Assembly: GCA_022798855.1 (NCBI GenBank) | Contig: JAAWNI010000007.1 | Span: 1-24,904 of the forward strand | Source: Lawsonibacter sp. | GTDB lineage: Bacteria; Bacillota; Clostridia; Oscillospirales; Oscillospiraceae | Length of the DNA stretch: 24,904 nt | Direction of reading: 5' to 3' | Shown here: one piece after another, positions 19,138-24,904 of the stretch | Layout: each line of letters opens with the position of its first letter | How positions within the stretch are numbered: position 1 is the stretch's first letter | Translations under genes and position numbers: made by a program | Notes under the pieces: model-generated | Told to the model about the DNA's origin: nothing | Database searches by the model: none | The model's input: only the letters and a program-made list of their open reading frames with translations

Positions 19138-20238
19138 ATGGACAGAGCGATTGTAGACCGGACCCCGCTGCCGCCGGGGCGGCGGATTCTTGTGGTCAGT
19201 GATATTCACGGCCACCTCCCCTTTTTCCAGGCCCTGATGGACAAGGTGGCGCTGGCCCCGTCGGACATTCTGATCCCTCTGGGGGACTTTCTGGAGAAGG
19301 GGCGGGACAGCCTGGCCCTGCTGCGCCATCTGATGGAGCTGTCCCAGACCCACACCCTCCGCCCCATCTGCGGCAACTGCGACGAGCTGGTCCTGAATTT
19401 CTTCGAGACTGACGAGATGGACCGGCGCTTTTTCGACTCCTACCTCCCCCGGCACCCGGAGTCGGCCATCCGCCAGATGGCCCGGGAGGGGGGCTTCGAG
19501 CAGCTGGAGGACCTGCCCCGGCTGCGGGCCGACCTGCGCGCCGCCTTCCCCCGGGAGTGGGCCTGGCTGAAAACCCTGCCCACCATCCTGGAGACAGAGC
19601 ATCTGGTCTTTGTCCACGGCGGCGTCCCCTCCCTGGAGGGGATGGAGCGGCTGGAGCGGTGGCGGTGCATGAAAAACGACGATTTTCTGGGCCAGGGACA
19701 CGCCTTTGACAAGTGGGTCATTGTGGGCCACTGGCCCGTGACCCTCTACGACCCCCGCATCCCCTCCGCCGCCCCCATCTTCACCCGGGACCGGAAGATC
19801 ATCTCCATCGACGGGGGCTGTGTGCTGAAGGCGGACGGCCAGCTCAACGCCTTGATCCTCCCCTCGGAGGATAGCGAGGACTTCACCTGGACCGCCTGGG
19901 ACGGCCTGCCCACCGCCACGGCCATGGACGCCCAGAAGGCCAACTCCTTCCCCATCAACATCCGCTGGGGCCGGGCGGAGCTGGAGCTGCTGGAGGAGGG
20001 GGATGAGCTCTCCCTGTGCCGCCACCTGGAGTCGGGGCGGAAGCTGTATATCCTCACCGACTACCTCCGCCGGGAGGGGGATACCGTCTGGTGCGAGGAC
20101 TCCACCGACTACCGCCTGCCTGTGGAGCCGGGGGACCGGCTGAGCGTGGTGCGGAAAATCCGGGGCGGGGCTCTGTGCAAGAAGGACGGCGTTACCGGCT
20201 GGTACTTCGGCCGGCTGTCCGCCGCGTCAACGACATAA
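19138..20238 (+). CDS. PPP-like metallophosphoesterase with extra C-terminal domain
   Basis: The 366-aa protein has the two-metal phosphoesterase signatures in order: SDIHGH (21-26), LGDFLEKG (48-55, the GD-x-x-x-x-G block), GNCDE (79-83, in place of GNHE), VHGG (159-162), GHWP (197-200) and DGG (225-227). This order fits the PPP/ApaH-like protein-phosphatase branch. The substrate could be a phosphoprotein or a nucleotide such as Ap4A. After about residue 255 comes a further 110 residues ending YLRREGDTVWCEDSTDYRLPVEPGDRLSVVRKI, an SH3-like beta pattern not part of the phosphatase fold. GGGGAGGG precedes ATG 19138. A YwqG-like gene follows after 17 bp and is probably cotranscribed. Confidence 0.88.
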   Translation: MDRAIVDRTPLPPGRRILVVSDIHGHLPFFQALMDKVALAPSDILIPLGDFLEKGRDSLALLRHLMELSQTHTLRPICGNCDELVLNFFETDEMDRRFFDSYLPRHPESAIRQMAREGGFEQLEDLPRLRADLRAAFPREWAWLKTLPTILETEHLVFVHGGVPSLEGMERLERWRCMKNDDFLGQGHAFDKWVIVGHWPVTLYDPRIPSAAPIFTRDRKIISIDGGCVLKADGQLNALILPSEDSEDFTWTAWDGLPTATAMDAQKANSFPINIRWGRAELELLEEGDELSLCRHLESGRKLYILTDYLRREGDTVWCEDSTDYRLPVEPGDRLSVVRKIRGGALCKKDGVTGWYFGRLSAASTT

Positions 20239-20255
20239 TTGAGAGGAGAACATCT

Positions 20256-21278
20256 ATGACAAACATGGAAAAGATACAGCTCTGCCAGGAAATCGTGGAC
20301 CAGATTCAGGCGGAGAGCGGGCGGCCCGTGTGCCGGCTCCACCTCAGCCGTGAGCCCTTCGGCGTGGCGGACAGCCACCTGGGCGGCGTGCCCTATGTCC
20401 CCCGTGGCGGCCAGATCCCCACCGACGGGGACGGAAACCAGCTCTGGCTGTGCGCCCAGATCAACTTTTCCCAGATGCCCCGGCTGGAGGGCTTCCCGGA
20501 GTCTGGCATTTTGCAGGTATTCCTGTCCGACTGGGGCATTGACGATTTCGGCCTGTGCGGCGAGGACGACGGAGAAGGCACGCCCCAGGAGGATTGGAAG
20601 ATCGTTTACTATCCGGAGGTGGATGGGGCCGTCACCATGGAGGAGTGTGAAGCCAAGATGGCCGTCCCCTGGGCGGAAGCCAGCAAGAAAAATATGCCCC
20701 GCCCGCCCCACCAGTTCGACTTGAAGGAGATTGAGGATGGGGACATCGACCTGTGGCGCTGTCCGAACGCGCCCCTGAAAGTGGACTTTCTGCCCGTGGA
20801 GGTGGAGGGCGTGGGGGATGAGGAGTATCTCTTCGACGAGCTGTTTGCCGCCGCCCTGAAAGCCCGCCTGCCCGACGCCGACCCACGGGAGTTCATGCCC
20901 CTGTACGCGGAGGCCCCCGAGGAGCGGGAGCCGGTGGACCGGCTGGAGAAGCAGCTGGAGCGCGGCGGCTGCAAAATCGGCGGGCACCCCCGGTATTACC
21001 AGTCCGACCCCCGGGAAAACCCCTACCGGGGCATGACGGAGGAGTCGCTGAAAAAATACAGCATCCCCCCGGAGGAGGTCCGGAAGGCCCTGGCCCGGAC
21101 CGCCTGGGATACCCTCCTCTTCCAGCTGGACGACGACGCCAGTGATTTCCCGGCGGGTGACATCGGGGACATGGACCTGTACCTGGGGGGCAATGGCTCT
21201 CTGAACCTGCTGATCCGGTCGGAGGATTTGAAAAACCGGGACTTCTCCCGGGTTCTGGCCCAGTGGGCGTGTACATAG
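20256..21278 (+). CDS. YwqG-like protein (DUF1963)
   Basis: The 340-aa soluble protein matches the YwqG/DUF1963 pattern. LGGVPYVPRGGQIPTDGDGNQLWLCAQINFSQMPRLEGFPESGILQVFLS (about 42-91) is the family hallmark, with GG-x-P, LCAQIN and G-x-LQ-x-F. Near the C-terminus, LLFQLDDDASDFPAGDIGDMDLYL is the second typical block. The middle is acidic. No enzymatic function is established for the family. ATG 20256 follows GAGAGGAG; the frame is open another 80 codons upstream, but that is a shadow of the preceding gene. It lies 17 bp after the metallophosphoesterase. Confidence 0.9.
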   Translation: MTNMEKIQLCQEIVDQIQAESGRPVCRLHLSREPFGVADSHLGGVPYVPRGGQIPTDGDGNQLWLCAQINFSQMPRLEGFPESGILQVFLSDWGIDDFGLCGEDDGEGTPQEDWKIVYYPEVDGAVTMEECEAKMAVPWAEASKKNMPRPPHQFDLKEIEDGDIDLWRCPNAPLKVDFLPVEVEGVGDEEYLFDELFAAALKARLPDADPREFMPLYAEAPEEREPVDRLEKQLERGGCKIGGHPRYYQSDPRENPYRGMTEESLKKYSIPPEEVRKALARTAWDTLLFQLDDDASDFPAGDIGDMDLYLGGNGSLNLLIRSEDLKNRDFSRVLAQWACT

Positions 21279-21285
21279 AAACCAG

Positions 21286-21312
21286 AATCCCGCAGGCCAA
21301 GCCTGCGGGATT
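21286..21312. repeat. perfect 12-bp hairpin AATCCCGCAGGC (left copy)
   Basis: AATCCCGCAGGC (21286-21297), loop CAA, and its exact complement (21301-21312) follow the YwqG-like gene by 7 bp. It may stop transcription but has no T run after it. A near copy lies at 21701-21725. Confidence 0.65.
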
Positions 21313-21346
21313 CAGCTTGTCGGCAAACCTTTGTGCCTTGCGGAAA

Positions 21347-21640
21347 GAATCCCCCCGCCCCTCCGGGGCACCCCCCTTTAGCAAGGGGGGCTTGGGTGCT
21401 TGAAGATTCCGGTCCTGCTCTAAAAGGCCCTCTTGTTAAAAGGGGGAGGGCACCGCCCAAGAACGGCGCGCCGGGGTCGTTGCGCCCTACAGATTTCCTG
21501 TAAACGGAATCCCCCCGCCCCCTGCGGGGGCACCCCCCTTTAACAAGGGGGGCTTGGGTGCTTGAAGGCCCCGGTCCTGCTCCATAGGCCCCCTTGCTAA
21601 AGGGGGCTGGCAGCGGCGTAAGCCGCTGACTGGGGGATTC
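21347..21640. repeat. tandem GAATCCCCC / CAAGGGGG repeat mosaic (noncoding 21279-21736)
   Basis: Two direct units of about 99 bp (21348-21446 and 21508-21606), exactly 160 bp apart, each run from AATCCCCCCGCCCC through CAAGGGGGGCTTGGGTGCTTG to a closing TTAAAAGGGGG or CTAAAGGGGG. A third partial, inverted piece (21607-21640, CTGGCAGCGGCGTAAGCCGC to GGGGGATTC) matches the left half of the element at 7121-7256. No protein is encoded in this 458-bp gap. Confidence 0.8.
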
Positions 21641-21700
21641 TTTTATCGGCGGTCTTCCTGGGAACGGAATCCCCACGCCCCTGCTTTTTTGACAGAATAA

Positions 21701-21725
21701 ATCCCGCAGGCCTAACCTGCGGGAT
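21701..21725. repeat. 10-bp hairpin ATCCCGCAGG (right copy)
   Basis: ATCCCGCAGG (21701-21710), loop CCTAA, and complement (21716-21725) lie 11 bp beyond the lipoprotein stop. It nearly duplicates the hairpin at 21286-21312, so the two bracket the repeat mosaic. It may terminate the minus-strand operon, though only ATTTATT follows it. Confidence 0.6.
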
Positions 21726-21736
21726 CGTTCACTTTC

Positions 21737-22243
21737 TCAAGACGCTGTGTCCGTACCCTCCGGGCTGGTGAAGGACGGCTCCCCCTCCACTGCGGCCTTG
21801 GCGGCTTCCGGGTCGTTGGCCACCACCATCAGTACGGTGTTGTCCTTGATGCTGAGGTAGGCCTCCTTCAGCTTGGGGATTTCGGCGGGCCGGTAGTTTT
21901 CATTGGCCTTGATCTGGTCATTCAGATAAGTATACAGCCCCTCCGCCGCGCGCTTAGCCTGCTCATTGCCGGACAGCACCAGCACTGCGGCCTCCTCGCA
22001 GGTGGCCCCGGCGGAGCGGAGGACGGCGCACTTTTTCACGTCGCCCTCATCCAGGCCGTAGTCGGCCAGCTTGTAGAGGAGAAACGCGGTGTCCCCGTCC
22101 AGCTCCTCCAGCTCCTCGGAGAAGGCCCCGGCGTCCACCATAGCCTGGACGTCCCCGGTGGTGTACTTCTCCTCCTTCCCGCCGCAGGCGGCCAGAGCCA
22201 GCGCCAGGGACAGGGCCAGCGCCATATGTAAAATCTTTTTCAT
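21737..22243 (-). CDS. lipoprotein, DUF4358-like
   Basis: The 168-aa product starts with a lipoprotein signal (MKKILHMALALSLALALAAC). The lipobox LAAC places the acylated cysteine at residue 20, so it should be tethered to the outer face of the membrane. The mature part (AAVLVLSGNEQAKRAAEGLYTYLNDQIKANENYRPAEIPKLKEAYLSIKDNTVLMVVAND) fits DUF4358, a small clostridial family of unknown function. ATG 22243 overlaps the stop of the SGNH hydrolase gene by 4 bp, indicating coupled translation and perhaps joint work at the cell surface. Confidence 0.85.
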   Translation of the reverse strand: MKKILHMALALSLALALAACGGKEEKYTTGDVQAMVDAGAFSEELEELDGDTAFLLYKLADYGLDEGDVKKCAVLRSAGATCEEAAVLVLSGNEQAKRAAEGLYTYLNDQIKANENYRPAEIPKLKEAYLSIKDNTVLMVVANDPEAAKAAVEGEPSFTSPEGTDTAS

Positions 22244-23199
22244 CCAGGTACACTCCCATCAGCAGTTGTGTTGTCCGGCTCCGCCGGCTGGACCGGTTCC
22301 GCCTTGGGCGGGCCGTTGGGGTACAGGTCGTCATATTCCACGGTGTGGGTCTTCAAATACTCCAGCCAGCGGATGCAGGACTCCTTGCCCAGATGGACGC
22401 CGTCCCGGCTGGACCCCTGGGGCAGCTCGCCATTCTCATCCGCAAAGGCGGCGTACAGGTCCAGATAGACCACCTGCTTCTCCTCTGCGGCCCTGCGCAT
22501 CAGGTCGTTATACACCCGCAGGTGCTCGTTGGACAGCTTGTACTTGTTGCCGTTGTAGTTGACGATCTCGCCCTCGTTCACGGGGATCAGCCCCTGGATA
22601 TAGATGATGGCGTTGGGCTGGGCCTGGCGGATTAGCTCGATGGCCTGGCAGTAGCTCTCGTAAAAGGCGTCGTCCTTATAGATGCCCAGCTCGTTGACCC
22701 CCAGGCAGAGGTAGACCTTGCCGTATTGCCCCAGCTCCAGGGCTTCCAGGAGGGTGTAGTCCTTCCCGTCGATGGTCAGGGCCTTTTTCTCCGCCAGCTT
22801 GAAGATGGACAGGCCGTTGGAGGTGAAGCCTTTCCCCGTCCCCACGCCGCTGTAGAGCATGAAGCCGTCGGTGCGGGAGTCCCCCACAAAGGCGGCGTCG
22901 TCAAAATAGCTGTTGTCCACCGCCGCCCGCTCCGGGGCGGGCTGGGTGAAGTCGTAGCGGGGGAGCTTGGGCGGCGGGGGATCGGCCTGGACCGGGTCCG
23001 TATCTTGGGCGCTTCCGCTCCCCGCCTGGGACGGCTGGAAGTTCCCTACCGGGGCGCTGGGCTGGGCGGCCCGCCGGGATTGGATGTAGTGTCCCAGCGC
23101 GGCGGCGGCCAGGACCAGGAGGAGAAGCCCGCAGAAGACCAAAACCGTCCTTCTTCCGCCCCGCTCTATGGCCCGCTTGCCCCGGTAAGGGTTAGACAT
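22240..23199 (-). CDS. membrane-anchored SGNH/GDSL-type hydrolase
   Basis: The 319-aa protein has a short basic cytoplasmic tail, one membrane helix (about 18-37), and a Pro/Gln/Ser-rich stalk. An extracellular SGNH domain follows from about residue 98. AFVGDSRTDGF carries nucleophile Ser108, GVNELG (167-172) is the block III Asn, and DGVHLG (266-271) holds the Asp/His pair. Such enzymes remove or transfer O-acyl groups on cell-wall or exopolysaccharide. No MBOAT acyltransferase is adjacent, so the substrate is unclear. ATG 23199 follows GGAGGTGA, near-perfect for 16S pairing. The C-terminus is a Pro/Glu-rich tail. It overlaps the DUF4358-like lipoprotein gene by 4 bp. Confidence 0.88.
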   Translation of the reverse strand: MSNPYRGKRAIERGGRRTVLVFCGLLLLVLAAAALGHYIQSRRAAQPSAPVGNFQPSQAGSGSAQDTDPVQADPPPPKLPRYDFTQPAPERAAVDNSYFDDAAFVGDSRTDGFMLYSGVGTGKGFTSNGLSIFKLAEKKALTIDGKDYTLLEALELGQYGKVYLCLGVNELGIYKDDAFYESYCQAIELIRQAQPNAIIYIQGLIPVNEGEIVNYNGNKYKLSNEHLRVYNDLMRRAAEEKQVVYLDLYAAFADENGELPQGSSRDGVHLGKESCIRWLEYLKTHTVEYDDLYPNGPPKAEPVQPAEPDNTTADGSVPG

Positions 23200-23264
23200 A
23201 GACCATCACCTCCCGCTACATTGATCTCTTATCAGACGCCAGCTTGTCGAAACCGTTCCTTTTA

Positions 23265-23292
23265 AGGATAGCACATATTCTTCAAATTTCAA
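23265..23292 (-). promoter_or_regulatory. predicted promoter of the SGNH hydrolase/lipoprotein operon
   Basis: On the minus strand, TTGAAA (23287-23292), 16-bp spacer, TATCCT (23265-23270), with about 60 bases to the start codon. Confidence 0.5.
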
Positions 23293-23534
23293 GTGACAAA
23301 TCTGTTACAATCACGCCTGTCTCATAAATTCAGGAAACCCTCCAAATGTAGGTCAAGGGCTCCGCCTTATTCCCTCCCCTTGAGGGGACAGGCAGGGGTA
23401 GAACCCCTGCCCCGCAAGACGTACCGGCAACATTTCCGAAAGATTTCCAAATTGATGAAACGGGCGTGCTGTTACAGCATCCTCTATTTATGGGGCTATT
23501 TTCCACTCCGCCGGCCCTGTGGGAAGGCGTTCCA
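23293..23534. other. noncoding stretch between degV and the SGNH gene
   Basis: No gene is supported here. It holds a perfect hairpin GGCAGGGG-TAGAA-CCCCTGCC (23391-23411), preceded by CCCCT-TGA-GGGG (23377-23387). There is no T run, so terminator function is doubtful. I found no clear terminator for degV, whose 3' end borders this stretch. Confidence 0.6.
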
Positions 23535-24440
23535 TCAGCCGAAGCGCGCGGCCCGGCGGATAAGCCCCACTCCGATGGGGGAGGGCCCGGTGTGGACCCC
23601 GATGGTCACCCCGATCTGATAGGGCCGCTTCACCTCCGGGCGGTCGGCCCCCAGCTCCAGCAGCCCCTCGTAGACCGCCTGGGCAAAGTCCTGGTGCTCC
23701 TCCCTGTCCAGGCCGAAGCCGGTGGCCAGGCGGTAGTCCTCCAAATTGACCCCCTCCCGCTGGAGGTGGCGGAAGAACAGCTCCCGCACCTTGGCCAGGG
23801 ACTTTTTCCGGCCCTGGGCGATGCCGTCGGAGATCAGGCCGGCGTCCTTGTAGCCGATCAGCGGCTTCACCTTCAGCAGCGCCCCGGTGGCCGCCGCCGC
23901 CCGGCCGATGCGCCCGCCGTGGCGGAGATACTCCAGGTCGTTGGTGGTGAAGAAAATGCGCCCGGTGGCGGGCAGGGGGGCCAGCGCCTCCACCGTCTCC
24001 TCCAGGGTGAGCCCAGCGTCCCGCAGGGCGGCGGCCTCCTCCACAAACAGCCCCTGGAGCACCGTGGCCAGGGTGGAATCCAGCACCTTCACCTGGACCC
24101 CGGGGAACTCCTCCCGCAGCTCCTCCGCGGCGTTCAGGGCCGACTGGTAGGAGCCGCTGAACGCGGCGTTGAGGCAGACGCACAGAATGGGCATCCCCTG
24201 GGCCGCCGGAGGCCGGAAGGCCTCCAGGTAGTCCTCCATGGTGGGCATGGAGGTTTTGGGAAACACGCCGGGGCGGTCGGCCATCCTCTGGTAAAATTCG
24301 TGGGTGGAGATGTCCCGCTCTTCACGGAAATAGTCCTCGTCCTCAAAGCCCACATAGTAGGACACCATGCTCACGCCTATCCGCTCCAAACCCGCTCTCC
24401 CCAGGTCGCAGGAGCTGTCGCTGACGATATGAAATTTCAT
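23535..24440 (-). CDS. DegV-family fatty-acid-binding protein
   Basis: DegV proteins bind a single fatty acid. In Gram-positive bacteria the related FakB proteins present exogenous fatty acids to the kinase FakA for phosphorylation. The 301-aa product opens with VSDSSCDL (6-13), then PKTSMPTMEDYLEAF, FSGSYQSALNAAEEL, the DST motif, EYLRHGGRIGRAAAATGALLKVKPLI (the ligand pocket and head region), and IGVHTGPSPIGVG near the C-terminus. Many relatives have HTGPGALGL there. ATG 24440 follows AAGGAGAG. The frame is open to 24626, but the promoter at 24507-24535 lies inside that extension. No fakA-like gene is in the window. Confidence 0.94.
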   Translation of the reverse strand: MKFHIVSDSSCDLGRAGLERIGVSMVSYYVGFEDEDYFREERDISTHEFYQRMADRPGVFPKTSMPTMEDYLEAFRPPAAQGMPILCVCLNAAFSGSYQSALNAAEELREEFPGVQVKVLDSTLATVLQGLFVEEAAALRDAGLTLEETVEALAPLPATGRIFFTTNDLEYLRHGGRIGRAAAATGALLKVKPLIGYKDAGLISDGIAQGRKKSLAKVRELFFRHLQREGVNLEDYRLATGFGLDREEHQDFAQAVYEGLLELGADRPEVKRPYQIGVTIGVHTGPSPIGVGLIRRAARFG

Positions 24441-24506
24441 AATTCTCTCCTTGGTTTCGTGGCCCGGCGGACCGTGACCGGGCTCCGCCTGGTGGGTAAT
24501 AGTATA

Positions 24507-24535
24507 ATTATAGCGGAAACAGGCGGAAAACTCAA
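24507..24535 (-). promoter_or_regulatory. predicted sigma-A promoter of the degV gene
   Basis: On the minus strand, TTGAGT (24530-24535), 17-bp spacer, TATAAT (24507-24512), giving a leader of about 60 bases. It is close to consensus. Confidence 0.72.
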
Positions 24536-24601
24536 CCACTATTTTCGCGGCGGGAGTGTCCTCATGCGCATTTACCGCAATCACATGAATTGGTGCGCTC
24601 T

Positions 24602-24649
24602 GTAGGGGCGCGCAGCGTGCGCCCACCGGCGGACACTGTCCGCCCCTAC
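24602..24649. repeat. compound REP element with two stems
   Basis: GTAGGGGCG at 24602 and CGCCCCTAC ending at 24649 bracket two hairpins: GGGCGCGC-AGC-GTGCGCCC and GGCGGAC-ACT-GTCCGCC. The flank on the left, read on the minus strand, is CTACAGAGCGCACCAATTC followed by GTGATTGCGGTAAATGCGC. It resembles the tail of the REP at 18986-19012 (CTACAGAGTACGCCAATCC, GTGAGCGCAATAAAATGC). The element lies upstream of the degV promoter. Confidence 0.78.
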
Positions 24650-24701
24650 ATTAAGAACCAATAGCCTCAGCACATATCTTTGCGGCCAAAATTGCTGTTG
24701 G

Positions 24702-24828
24702 CTGCGTTAAAAAAGTTTGAAATACATCCAGTATTCCTGCGCTTTTTTGCCTTGCCAACAACGATTTTGTCTCGCAAATCGGCGCGCTTCGGCCAATGGT
24801 GCAGCTTCTAAGAGCCTGTTTAAAATCT
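24702..24828. repeat. rearranged relative of the 162-bp MITE; rest of the right end noncoding
   Basis: Read on the minus strand, 24702-24775 (GCGAGA ... GCAAGGCAAAAA ... TTTTTTAACGCAG) follows the interior of the MITE at 16920-16992 block by block. The end sequence AGAGCCTGTTTAAAATCT (24811-24828) matches its terminal repeat in 15 of 18 bases, but points the opposite way. This could be a rearranged copy or two abutting copies. No real gene is seen from 24441 to the window end. Confidence 0.6.
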
Positions 24829-24904
24829 TTTGACAAAAATGGCGGAGTGGGAGATAATAGGAAAAAACAAGCGGGAGCTGGGGAAAATGCATCAATACCC
24901 AAGT

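Noticed and set aside
21286..21312. Strong rho-independent terminator after the YwqG-like gene
   Set aside because: The stem is perfect, but TCAGCTTGTC follows instead of a T run, so I listed it only as a hairpin repeat.
21347..21606. CRISPR array
   Set aside because: There are only two repeat units, each about 99 bp long and internally palindromic, and no cas genes.
24651..24902. 83-codon open frame on the minus strand at the right end
   Set aside because: It lies wholly in MITE-related repeat sequence and has no ribosome binding site or family match.

Overview
The window looks like chromosomal DNA from a GC-rich gut clostridium, most likely Oscillospiraceae (a Flavonifractor / Lawsonibacter / Pseudoflavonifractor-type organism). 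This assignment is inferred from gene content and sequence style, not from a marker gene. Supporting signs are strong GGAGG-type ribosome binding sites, near-consensus TTGACA-N17-TATAAT promoters, an SLH-domain surface protein, a Gram-positive type lipoprotein, and many small GC-rich palindromic repeats between genes. I see no rRNA, tRNA, CRISPR array or prophage.

Region by region. (1) 1-7084, minus strand: the start of uvrA and a complete uvrB, the damage-recognition proteins of nucleotide excision repair. They are separated by about 4.3 kb of accessory genes. That segment carries two similar divergent modules, each an XRE repressor facing a small DUF6809-like protein. It also carries a REP-associated HUH transposase (RAYT) that reads in frame into a Cys-tRNA(Pro) deacylase (YbaK), a membrane protein, and a TfoX-N/DUF3788 fusion. 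(2) 7314-9627, minus strand: a tightly packed cluster of pyrE, two small uncharacterised genes and a RadC/JAB protein. (3) 9791-16261, plus strand: a strong promoter drives a two-gene operon with a 4-bp overlap. The first gene is a 1666-aa secreted M60-type zinc peptidase with a dockerin-like EF-hand pair, FN3 and F5/8C-like domains. The second is an SLH-anchored protein whose N-terminus resembles a cohesin. Together they suggest a miniature cellulosome-like surface system for attacking host glycoproteins. (4) 16269-19107: a DNA-3-methyladenine glycosylase, a MITE with perfect 18-bp ends, an EamA transporter, and a GntR/FCD regulator, separated by bidirectional terminators. (5) 19138-21278, plus strand: a PPP-like metallophosphoesterase and a YwqG-like protein. 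(6) 21279-24904: a repeat mosaic, then on the minus strand an SGNH hydrolase overlapping a DUF4358-like lipoprotein, and a DegV fatty-acid-binding protein.

Three families of short mobile-looking repeats are scattered through the intergenic DNA. They are REP-type GTAGGGGCGG palindromes (also found inside the RAYT coding sequence), a GAATCCCCC / CAAGGGGG palindromic family, and a MITE beginning AGAGCCTGTTTA. The most interesting items are the dockerin-peptidase/cohesin-SLH pair, the RAYT carrying its own REP palindromes and fused to ybaK, and the divergent XRE modules whose operators lie inside both promoter spacers. All functional calls come from reading motifs by eye; no database search was run.
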